Position numbers and translations under genes: made by a program. A stretch of DNA of 64,000 nucleotides from Rapana venosa (Eukaryota; Mollusca; Gastropoda; Neogastropoda; Muricidae). Below the pieces are notes generated by a model that was not told the DNA's origin, did no database searches, and worked only from the letters and a program-made list of their open reading frames with translations. Position 1 is the first letter of the stretch, and every line of letters begins with the position of its first letter. The stretch spans positions 15,773,302 to 15,837,301 of the forward strand of contig CM054144.1 of assembly GCA_028751875.1 (NCBI GenBank), in the 5' to 3' direction. This document shows positions 1-10,149 of the stretch, in pieces.

Positions 1-476
1 TTTTCTCACAACACTCACATATACACACACATTAGCATACACCCCATACACATGTGCAAACACTTTTGCATAAGCACATAACTGTTATCCACCTTTTTTT
101 TTTCATTATTTTTTTTCTTGCTTCCCTTGGCTAGGGGGCCAAAGTTTACAAAGGTGAGATTTTGCATATTAGACGATTTTGTCCACCACTCCAACTCCGT
201 TGAAATTTCCTGACTTTGGAGGATATCTTAACACAACACCAATGGTGCATGCTTTTTTGCCCCAAAAGTTTGTCATCCATTTCTATCGGTAATGCAATGG
301 CCCCTCTCCTAAAAGGCAAAATGGGCTTTAACATGAGCGCAAGATGATCTGGTGCATTCACACACATGACCTCAGTTTATAGTCTCATCTGAAGGATTTC
401 TGGTGGAGTGGGGTCAGTACTGGGTTAACTCCAGGGGAAAAGCCTCTTTCAATGGATGCCTCGGTGTGTGACCCAC

Positions 477-597
477 CTGTTTCCTGACATAAAGTCGGGG
501 TTGCAACCACATTAAATTTTTTGGGGTTGCCTCCGTTTTTTTTTTTCAACAACCCATCAGGTCTGCGTTCAGCAGCACTGTGTATCACCACGGTTGG
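477..597 (-). pseudogene. MAT2B exon 2, left copy (error-bearing)
   Basis: This is the counterpart of 31746-31860 and keeps the [14 protein letters not shown] start and the TLCQETG end, with the same splice acceptor and donor context. It is 121 bp against 115 bp. The middle, which should read [12 protein letters not shown], is distorted by T and A runs. The damage looks like sequence error rather than decay, so the exon may be intact in the organism. Confidence 0.7.
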
Positions 598-2523
598 CTG
601 TGTACAGAAAGCAAAGTGTTTTATCACACAATTTTGTTTTTATCAAGTGTCTTCTTGAATGTATGTTCATTAAAAAAACTATATTTATGCAAGTATTCTG
701 CAACATTAAAATAATATTACACTCATAAAACACAGACACATACATATCATATAAGTGCATTAAAAGTAATACAGCAAATTTAAATATCAAGTTCTGGGTA
801 AATCTGAGAGTGAAAATCCTTGTTAAGAACAGCCATTCACTTGGATTCTATGACAGTTACTGATGTTAGCAAGGCAAGGCAAGGGAATGCAAAGTTTATT
901 TAAAAAACATGTTAGATATACATGAAACTGAAAGTGTTACATATTGCATGTAACTAACTCGAAGCATGAATCATGGCCTGACCTTAGAGAACAATTAAAC
1001 CACAATCATTAAAGTAGTCAGAAAAACAATATGGTTAACGCATCAACAGTTACTAGTATTTCAGTAAAATAAATACAACAGCAATGACTATGAGTGTGAA
1101 TTACGGACAGGCATTTTCAACACTGTCCCTACATTAAGGGAAAGAACTCCTCTTTCCCAGTACACGTGCACTGTGCACATTTGTATGCTACCAAAACCCA
1201 GTAGTGGGATAACAAGGGAAGTGTTAGCAGATGGTTGGTTACCCTATAGCTGGTTAACCATAGGAGAAAAGTTAAACAAGTCAGTATGTTGAACAGCGTC
1301 AAAATGATTTTAATATTATATTTAGAAAATGAACTTAACTATTTCTAACACATTTACGAGTATACTTGTAAACTTCATCCAACCGTATTACCCTATTTAC
1401 AAGTATATTCATAACAGAGCACTAAGCTAGAATGGAGTGTTCTTATTCAGTCACTTTGGAGAATTACTTAGTTTCATCTCGTAAACTTAATCTCAAATGG
1501 TTTGTTTACATGTCACATTGGTACTTTCTGTTCTATATGAAGTTGTCATTGATCTATTGCCTATCACTCAATGAGTAAATGCTCACAATGTCTCTTAGCT
1601 AAAGAAGCCACTCAGCAGGTTTGGAGTGGATTTATTAACTACAATAGCAATGAATTTGAGGATTCAGCTGAATATGATGCTAATAGTAGCAACTACAGTG
1701 ACATTAAAAGTGACAGAGCTGGCACATCAAACTGTCTATCTAGTGATTGATGTAGGGGGGGCAAAGAATAGTCACGCCCACGGATGTCCATGATGATCAT
1801 TGATACTTGGTGGAAAGAAGATGATTTTATCCCCAAGTCTTGGAAATTGAAATGTAAATTCATACAGTTATTGCAATCAAGAGATAAGTAAGTATCTATG
1901 ATAAGTGGTGAAGGCAGAGACGATAATTATGTCACTGAGTCAGCGTTTTCCAAAGGAGAGCTACACTACCAAGCCACATGTATTTTGAAAAGCATGCACA
2001 GCATGGTCTTTGTTATTTTTGTTTTTCTGCAGTGGAAGTAGTTTCATCTACATTTAAAACATAAAGAAAATGCTTCTATTGCTTTTTATTGCACTGGTTT
2101 CTTAAAATTTAGTTCCATATTAGCAGAATGCTGCATTTTTTGGCTTGTTTATCAATTTTGTTATTTACTTACTTATTTACTTACAGCTTGGAAAACTGGA
2201 TAATTGGTAGTTTATTAAGAAGACATTAACACTAAAAAATTTGAAACCCATCAATTAAATAGTTTAGAAGTTAGCACTTGTTTTTTCAGCATGTCTGTGT
2301 TTTCATGCAAACCTGGCTGCACAGCTGGGCAGGGTGACACAACTCTGGCCTTATCTATGGGGTAAAAAAAGTTCATGAATAGCTGACATTTATATTTTGT
2401 AATTAAAATGGAAATTAAATTTCAAAACAGATGGGCTTTTCAAGTAAACTTCTTCAATATTGTATTGGTATTCTAATTCCATACTTCCATCTAATTCCAT
2501 TCAATAGGGGGGTTGGGGGTGGG

Positions 2524-2930
2524 AGGAAAGCCTAGTGGTTAGAACATTACGCTTACAATCTGATGACCCGGGTTCAATTCCCGTTCAAGAGGATATTTTC
2601 CCCTGGAGTTAACATCAGTGCAGACTCCACTCTCCCCTAAAGTCCCCTTTTGGGGTGAGAAAATAAAACCGAGGCCCCATGTGCCCAATGCCCCCTGAAC
2701 AATTCCCCTTTGGGGGCAAAAACATTTAAAACCCGTTTTCCCCTTTTTTGGAACAAAGGCCCCCTTGGTGCCCCTTGGGGAAAAGAAAAAAAAATTTTTT
2801 CAAAACCCCAAAACCATGGGGACGGAAAGTTAAAAAAAACAAAATAAGGGGCTCATTCCCTTTTTTAAAAAAAATTAAATAAAAAAAGGGAAAAAGGGGA
2901 AAGACTTTTAGAACAATTTATTTACTTGGC
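2524..2930 (+). repeat. tRNA-derived SINE, left copy, degraded 3' part
   Basis: It has a tRNA-like head (box A in the 'cctagtggttagaac' stretch, box B 'ggttcaattcc') followed by the family body. The body becomes homopolymer-smeared after about 2640. The right-hand counterpart is 33805-34116. Confidence 0.7.
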
Positions 2931-3082
2931 ATTTTACTATAAAAAAAAATTTTGAGCATACTGGCTGGGCAAAATGTTGCATGGGTGCTCTAAAAAAATA
3001 CATTCTAAATAAATTTCCCGTTACTGGTATTTTTTTTTGGGCATCTCTCATTTACAAGAGAATAACCCCGAAAATTTATCAC

Positions 3083-3279
3083 CTTTAAAATCCTCCCAAA
3101 AAATCTTTCACCCGCCTGTTTGTCAAATGAAAGTCAACTTTTCCCCAACTTTTTCCAAACTCGAAATGAATGCAAGCCCAAAACTTCCCTTTTTTCCAAA
3201 CACGCTCAAATTTTTTTTCAAAAACCGCTCGCCCCAAAAAGCCTGAGGCACCCGTTAAAAGGACCCCTTTTTTTGCCAT
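3083..3279 (-). pseudogene. MAT2B exon 1, left copy (error-bearing)
   Basis: Translation from the ATG at 3279 begins MAKKGVLLTGASGFLGRAV, against [18 protein letters not shown] in the clean copy at 34298-34480. The Rossmann GxxGxxG is still visible. The later part is padded with Lys/Phe codons from A/T runs and the exon is longer than its 183-bp counterpart. I treat it as a damaged reading of the same exon. Confidence 0.7.
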
Positions 3280-4283
3280 TTTTTGCTTTCCAAAGTCAGG
3301 CCTTGGGAAATTTCTTTTCTGAAAAAGAAAAAAAAACAACAATTTTAAAACCCTGAAATTTTAGACTTAGTAAATTAGTTTTCTTCCATTTTTCATGCAA
3401 AAGGGAAAAAAATTTTTTTTGGGTCTTTAAAATCTTCTTCCTTTTGTAAATGTTTTTTCTTTATCAACCCTAAAAAATCACATTCACTAACTGAAACATC
3501 CCTTTCAACAAAAAAGGGAAAAAAAAGCACAAAAAAAAACTTTTTTTGGGGAATTTTGCTTTTAGAACTGGAATCTTATCAAAGATTTTGGGGGTTTTTA
3601 TGGGGCTGTATATTTTTTGGCTACTCTTTTTTGACTTTTGTTCAATATAAAGCCTTCTGACCGGCGTTTTTTTTTGTTTCTTTAATGATAATTTTTTGAA
3701 TATACAAAAGGGTGCAATGTTCAAAGCATGGCTTTATACTGCTATTTAAAAAACAAAACATGACTTTTTGTAAATATTGCTTGTTATGCTCCTTGTTCCA
3801 AAAGTAATACCCCCAAACAAAGTGGGGTGGTCAAGAGTCTGAAATTCAAAAAATTTGCCGCAGAAAAAAAAACTCTTAAAATACTAACAATTGGGGTTAA
3901 AAAACGCTTTTGTAAAAAAGGGGGGGGAATTTGGGTAACAAAAGCAAGCGCCCTCAACCCCAAATGAATATGGGGATGGTTCCCAAACAAAAATTTATAA
4001 TTATTTTCATCCATATTTTTTCCAGGATTTTTTCATAACACTTTCAGCTTTTTTAATGTTTTAAAAAAATCACCGACTCACACCATATAAACCGACTGAG
4101 TCCCGAACCCAAAAACCCGTAACCCTTTTGCCCCTTTTGTCCAAAAAAAAGAAACCAAAAAAGGGGGACAGGCTAGTTTTTTCAAAACACTTACCTTTTC
4201 CTTTTTTCAGGCAGCTTCCCCCTCCCTTTTGGGTATCGCCAACGGGCATAATGGCCACGGATTTTTTTACCTTCCCCAAAAAA

Positions 4284-4378
4284 ATGGGGGGGGATTCAGA
4301 TACAGCTTTTTCTGGCGCATTGTTTTTAAAATTTAAAAGCGTCAAAAATACAGCCCATTTGAAAGAAAATTCTATCGA
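4284..4378 (+). pseudogene. Scm3/HJURP-like exon 1, left copy (error-bearing)
   Basis: It reads MGGDSDTAFSGALFLKFKS against MAGDSDTAYLAHCFELNAS at 35414. Homopolymer insertions break the frame before the 5' splice site. The upstream small ORF start (atggccacgg) is kept at about 4250. Confidence 0.65.
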
Positions 4379-4489
4379 AAAAAAAATTTAAATTTGTAAG
4401 GAAACAAATTTTTTAAATAAGTTTGCATTTTGCCCCGTAATAATACGCCTGCAGGGCTTGATTTGAGTTTGAATCCCCCCCCCTCCCTA

Positions 4490-6480
4490 CCTCATCTACA
4501 GGTTTTGATTCACCATCTCATGGAAGTTTTTCGGATGAGACAATAAACTGAGTTGTCATGTCCAAACACATTCATAACATCTTTAGCATACGTTAAGAAC
4601 CCATTTATCTTTCGTTGAAAGACTGGTCAGCCTTGGCTGGTGGTACTGGTATAGAAGCCCTAAAACAACAGGCAATCTGCATGTGTGCAATTGAATTATT
4701 GCTGCCAAGACACTGGGTAATATACAGTCATCCACCCTAAACCCACTATTTGCTATAGACTACTTGTGCAATGTTAAATAGAATAAGTAATCATATTCAC
4801 TGATTCAGTGACCAGTAGAAGTGGGAATCCCCAGAATGGCTCAAGCCTGTCTCATGGGTTTTAACTTTTATAATGTATTAAATTATAAATTGATATGAAT
4901 TTTGCCTCATCTTTGCTCATCAACTGATTTAAAATATATGTATTGCTTTGACTACAGGTGGATGTAAAATGTTCCTTCACTTCATTTTTGCACAATTAAA
5001 AAACCCACCTCATTTCTTTTTAAATCCTCAGGGGTATTCAAGAAGATTTCAAAAGTAGATGGTGCTGTTGAAGTGTTGTGCAGGTTCTCTACTTCTACAA
5101 TTCAAGAGGTAGCAGATTCCAAAGGTTTCATAATTACCGTGATATTAGTTACCATAGAAATGTTAATATAAATTTGTTTGTTATTGGTTTTGTTGAGAAT
5201 AGAAAAACAGAGACCTTATCCGAATTTGATTTTTGAAGAATGATTCAAAGCTAAGATAACTTATTAACTTTCTAAAAATCCTACCAGTGCAGGCTCTGGT
5301 TATAAATAAACATAATATTGATACATGTCTTAATGACTGAATGAGTTTATAATATATGAGGTGACCACTTGTAGACCCCTGCCTTTCAGTGGAAGTAAAT
5401 CAAGAGAAGTTTGTACTTTTGTTTGTTTTTGTTTTGCATTATTTAACAATTTAACATTCTTTGGTAATTTATTCCAGTTTTTTTCATAACCCTTTAAACC
5501 GTTGATACTTGATAGTATGCAAAATTGTAAGTTTTAAACTTTAACATAAGTTGATCACTTTTTTGTGGATACAAACTACAAATTGAATGATTAATTTAGT
5601 GATAATTATTATCATACTCAGGATGGAACCAATTTAGTAAAATATTGAAAAATTAGTTGAACTTGAAGAAGTGTGGCACTGCACCTGTGCCAACACACTC
5701 TCCCCAGGGATAGCGTCATGATTCTATGCAGAGAAATCTGCAGTGACTTACAGTTACACTGTTAGTCGTTACATCACAAAATGATTTAGTCAGGGATTGT
5801 ACAAAGGAAGAAACTAGAAAGATCAGATAGGAAATGAATTATTGGTCACCTTTTCATGGAACTAACAGTAACACAGGGAACTGACGAGTGCTAAAAAAAT
5901 AGAGTTCTTTGTGTTGGACTGTTCAGTTCCTGTTTACTGCAAAACCATAGCGAGCAAGAAAAAATGTCATACATCATGTTAGAGCCCGTTTTTTGACTAT
6001 GGACTGTCCAAGACTTCAGTGGAGAAAACACAGCAGTTCTTGGACAATCAAGAACTCATCAGTTTTCAAATGAATGGATCAAGAATTCACTTAGTGTGTA
6101 AACTTGGGGAGAGTGTATATTGTGTGTGTGTGGTGGTGTGGTGGGGTGAGTGTGAGACTCTGTGTGTGTGTATGTGTGTGTGTTTTGTCACTGTGTGTGT
6201 GGTGCTGTTGATTTTGACACAAAACTGTCAATTGGTCATCTTCTGGAGCTGAACAATTGTGTTACCTCAGCTTCTTCAGTTATTTGACAACTGAACAATA
6301 CAAATGAAATAGTACAGATTGTATCATGAAAAAAAAAGTGATGCCAAAAAAGACATTGAGAAAGAGAGAAACAGAAAATATTAAGATTGTGTTTTTTGAG
6401 TGAGTTTTATTGTGAAATAGTGTAAATTTCCTTTGTTGATTTAATCTGACATTTTATTTCTGTGTTTTCTTTATATCTTT
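4490..6480. other. Left-copy intron 1 of the Scm3/HJURP-like gene
   Basis: Clean sequence collinear with about 35590-37560. It contains an old SINE-like relic (about 4500-4660), the candidate cassette exon region near 5034-5112 and a (GT)-rich stretch near 6120-6205. No other coding sequence was seen. Confidence 0.7.
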
Positions 6481-6483
6481 CAG

Positions 6484-6550
6484 TATGACCATGACTTTCC
6501 AGATGATGATATCATTGAACTACCCCGTGCCAAAATTGTTCATGACAGAG
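6484..6550 (+). pseudogene. Scm3/HJURP-like exon 2, left copy
   Basis: Clean 67-bp exon with cag acceptor and gtgagc donor, same phase as 37562-37628. It encodes YDHDFPDDDIIEL and then PRAKIVHDR, two residues different (R to H and R to P) from the right copy. The following exons 3-5 are not found in the left copy. Confidence 0.75.
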
Positions 6551-6626
6551 GTGAGCATGATATTGAGATAATTGATTAATGATTTATTATGAAATTGAGA
6601 TTATGATGTTCTGTAGAGTCTAAGAC

Positions 6627-6976
6627 GGGACGGGATAGCCTGGTAGTTAGAACATTGTGCTCGCAATCTGACGACCAGGGTTCGATTCCCGTTCAAGGGG
6701 ATATATTCTCCTGGAGTTAACATTGATCAGTGCAGACTCCTCTCTCCTCAAAAGTCCTTCAGATGAGACTATAAACCGAGGTCCCTTGTGCGAACGCAGA
6801 ACATCTTGCGTGCACGTTAAATCCTGTTCCGCTTTTCTTAAGAGTAGGCCATTGTGTGCCGGTGGGAACAGATGACAGAATTTACAAAACTGCATACAGA
6901 CGAGGACTGGATGTAAAAAAGCACGCAAGTGCTTATTTCCATTATCCGAATAAAATAAAAAATAAAATAAAATAAA
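6627..6976 (+). repeat. tRNA-derived SINE (family A), full length
   Basis: It has a tRNA-like head with box A (tggtagttagaac) and box B (ggttcgattcc), the family body ('ctataaaccgaggtcc', 'gtaggccattgtgtgcc') and an A/T-rich (AAAAT)n tail. The counterpart in the right copy is at 37701-38066, so insertion predates the split of the two copies. Confidence 0.85.
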
Positions 6977-7199
6977 GATAGCTGTGTCTCAGATTCAAAG
7001 ATATGTGTTATGAATGTAAAAACTGTCATTAAGCCAATTTAAGGTCATCAGCCAAGCCCAGATTTCTTATTCTGTTCTTCATTGCTCATTGTTCATGTTT
7101 TAATCAATATGAGCTTTAAAAATGTTTTTGGGCTTCCACCTTTTCCGCCCATAAACTTGACCTGCAAAACTCCCTTCTGTTTTTGCCATACTTACTCTG

Positions 7200-7500
7200 T
7201 TATATGTGAAAGAAGAAATCAAAAAGCGTGTGGGCCCCCAAGAAACTCTGCTCTCCACCATAAAGAGGAGAAAACTGATGTGGTTTGGCCACACCACAAG
7301 ACACAACACCTTAGCAAAAACCATCCTGCAGGGAACAGTTGAAGGCAAGAGAAGAAGAGGCCGCCAAAAGAAATCATGGGTTGACAACATCAAAGAATGG
7401 ACCGCCCAACCCCTGCAACACCTTCTACTAGCCACACAGGATCGTGAAGCATGGAAAAAGATCTCTGTTGCGTCTTCTCTCATGTCCCCCCTACGTCCTT
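7200..7500 (+). mobile_element. LINE ORF2 C-terminal fragment
   Basis: The frame beginning near 7206 encodes KRRKLMWFGHTTRHNTLAKT, then ILQGTVEGKRRRGRQKKSW and DNIKEWT. This is the typical C-terminal region after the RT domain of endonuclease/RT LINEs (RTE/Jockey-like group). EN and RT are missing, so it is a 5'-truncated dead copy. It sits exactly where the left/right duplication stops matching, so the insertion or a rearrangement at it may define that breakpoint. Confidence 0.8.
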
Positions 7501-8640
7501 TGAGACATGGGACAATGACAATGACAATAGTTTATTGTGATTTAAGATGTGAAGCCCATTCACAAGGGGACAGTGGGAAGGGGACTGGGCACAACACATA
7601 ATTATATTGAACAATAACAACAACAGCAACAAATATGGTTGTAGCCCAACTGATCTTCATGGCATGGATTCCACGTCATGGTACAGAGATAGAAATCCAG
7701 AATCAGACACAGCATTGCAGCAAAGTTTTCAGTCAGGCAGGGCCACTGGCTCCTGCTAGTTTGTTACACAAAACACGTGAGGAAAACGAAACTGGCGAGG
7801 ACACGTATGCGGCAGTCGGTTTATGCTTGCTCTCTCTCTCTCTCTCTCTCTCTCGCACGCACGCACGCATGCACACACGCTCGCATGCACGCACAAACTA
7901 CACACACGCACGCTAGCACACACCCAAACCACGCGCGCATGCACATGCACACACCTATTCCAAAATAGGCAGTCACAATCACAATTATCCAAGCTGATAA
8001 TTGAACAACACCCATGATCACATGCAGAAAATTAAGACTGGCATCAATCCCCTTTTTCATTCTTTTACGATCTGCCAAAGTCCACAGTTGTAGCCCGGAA
8101 AAAATGACACGTTCTTCCTCAGTCAGGTGTTTAATGTCCTTTTTTATAAACCAAAAGAAATCGATGTTCATCAGAGCTATCTGTCCACTTGAACTGAATG
8201 ACCAAGTCATCACTTTCACAGATAACAATGTCAGGTGTACTGTCAGAAAAAAACACTTTGCGAAGTCCTGTTTTCTCTGGGTGCCCTCAGTCTTCTCTGC
8301 AGCGATCTGTTGTCAGCTCTGCCACATAGTCCCTGATAAACTCCACACTGCAGCCCATCTCTTCCGCCCTTTTGCAGAGAAATGTCACAACTGTTGTCCT
8401 CAGTGGTGTCTGATGCACTACACACATCAGCAAGGTCAATTTTGTGTTGCTGATCAGAGACTGTGCCTTTCTTAAAGCGTGGTGATATCCCGTGATGTAG
8501 GGCGAAATTCACGTGCTGAAGACAGCACGTGCAGTGGTTGTTGTCAGAAGAAGGGGCATGTTGGTGTGTGAGACAACGTGGCTTGTTGGGGGAGTTGGCA
8601 TAAATAAAGTATTTAGAATTTTCATAAGTGAAAGACTTAC
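7500..8640. other. Unassigned sequence with a CT/CA microsatellite
   Basis: A (CT)n then (CA/CG)n microsatellite lies at about 7829-7965. Open frames cover 7990-8512 on both strands; the minus-strand frame contains TEEERVIFSGLQLWTLADRK, but I recognise no family and see no clear splice pair. A palindrome carrying two CACGTG boxes lies near 8511-8532. Confidence 0.5.
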
Positions 8641-9099
8641 TTGCGTTTTCCTTTTTCTTTCCTCTTCTTTTCTACCTTTTTAAACATAGTTATAAAATTA
8701 ATGTTTTTTAACCCACAGGGTTTTAAATATGAAAAAATTTAAAAATTTAAAACAGGTGGAAAAGGTGGTTAAAACAAAAAAAAAAACAAAATTTTTTCAA
8801 CCCAACCCTTTTGGCTTTTTCTTTGCAAAAGGGAAAATTTAAAATTGACACTTTAAATTTGAAACAGAAAAGTTTTTTTTAAAATATGCCCTTTGCAAAA
8901 AATTTACAAAAAATAAAACAAAAAAGGTAAAAAAATTTTGCAAAAAAAGAAGTTTTTTGTTTACTTAAGAATTTTTTCAGCAGAAGGTAACAAAGAAACA
9001 GAACCTTTAAAAAACTTTAAAAGAAACATTTAAACTCAAAAATTTTTCAAATTTTTTACAGTACAAAAAATTTAACAACCAAAAGAAAAGGGTTTTTTT

Positions 9100-10140
9100 A
9101 AAAAAAACAGATCTGTTTGGGGTAGAAACAAAAGTGGCAGTGCCTCGGTGAATTTATGAAAATCCCCAAAATTTTAACAATAGTTTTCCCTTTAGTTTGT
9201 TTTGAAGTTATTCTTGTTTTTTTTTTAAAAAATGTATTCTTGATTTAAAGAAAAATGGAATAATTACCCATGTGCTGTATTAATCCACCCCCCATTGATT
9301 TATATTGTAAATTTACCCTTCCTTTCTCACTGGCACACAATGGCCTACTTTTCTGAAAGTGGAACAGGTTTTTTAGGTGTGCTAGATTTTAAAACTGTGG
9401 CATTTGCGATGGGAGTTGGGTTTATAGTCTCATGGATGGATTTTTGCGGGGATAGATTTGGCACATTAAGTGGAGGAGAACAGATCTGTTTGGGTAGAAC
9501 AAAGGCGGGTTATGTAGACTATTCTCATGAGTTCGGTGTCCCAAAAATTTTATGAACATTTTTCCCTTTTACTTTGGAAAGGGGGGGGGGAAAAAACATA
9601 CATTTTTTACAGCCTTCTGCACAGAATCCGACTTTTTGTTCTTTGTCATCTTGGTTTGTGCTCTCCCTGGGAAATAGTGTGTGTAGTGATTTGGGGGTTG
9701 GGGGGTGGGGAGGGAAGGAGTCGCAGTTTTGGCCCTTTTGAGGTTGAAATTTTGGGGAAATCTTTTTAAAACCTTTCCCCTTTAAAAAGAGTAGGCCATT
9801 GCAGCCATTAAAGGGGGCAAATTTGTCAAAACATGCACACGATTTGTTTTTAACAACATCCCCAAAGTTGGAATCCCCCCCGTAATGGTGGAAAAAAGGG
9901 TCTCAACTAACATCTTTAAATTGTGACCCTCATACCCCTATGAGGAACAAAGAAAAAACCCAACAAAGCCAAAAAATAAACAACAACCCCCCCAAAAAAA
10001 CAACAACCCAAACCCCCAACCAACCGAACAACCACCCCAAAACACAAACCCCCCCCAAAAAACCCACATAAAACCAACAAAAACAACACCAGATCTGTTA
10101 TCTGACTGAACAAACCTTAACTTTTTTTAAAATACATAAA
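9100..10140. repeat. Degraded copy of intron-5 sequence (matches parts of 41000-43960)
   Basis: Landmarks in order match the right copy: 'cagatctg..tgggg..gtagaac', the reverse SINE, 'ggcacattaagtggagg', the forward SINE body and the C-rich 'caaccaaccgaacaacc' tract. The 1.58-kb inverted-repeat element at 41360-42940 is missing here, and other parts are shortened. After about 10140 the match stops at a LINE start. Confidence 0.75.
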
Positions 10141-10149
10141 AAAAGAGTA

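Larger units (their letters stand above)
2640..4490. other. Low-quality sequence block 1
   Basis: Compared with 33890-35590, mixed bases are replaced or padded by neighbouring bases, giving many runs of A, C, G or T. MAT2B exon 1 and the first coding exon of the Scm3/HJURP-like gene are both recognisable inside and both broken. Sequence on either side is clean. The pattern fits unpolished long-read consensus, not a biological mutation process. Confidence 0.75.
1..7200. repeat. Left copy of a ~7-kb duplicated segment (matches ~31260-38280)
   Basis: Position 1 onward reads the same as about 31268 onward (the opening CA-rich stretch, then a reverse SINE, then MAT2B exon 2), and the match runs collinearly to about 7200, where it stops at a LINE fragment. 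The clean parts differ by scattered SNPs and small indels, as expected of two alleles or a recent duplication. It contains MAT2B exons 2 and 1 (minus strand) and the first two exons of the Scm3/HJURP-like gene (plus strand). Much of 110-560 and 2640-4490 carries homopolymer-type errors. I infer an uncollapsed second haplotype; a true tandem duplication is the alternative. Confidence 0.85.

Noticed and set aside
6636..6690. tRNA gene candidates (also near 33820, 37715, 52325)
   Set aside because: Box A and B are present but each is followed by the same SINE body and A/T-rich tail, and the cloverleaf is incomplete.
7821..8228. Minus-strand 135-codon open frame
   Set aside because: Its end is a translated CA/CT microsatellite; the rest matches no family I recognise and has no supporting splice pattern.
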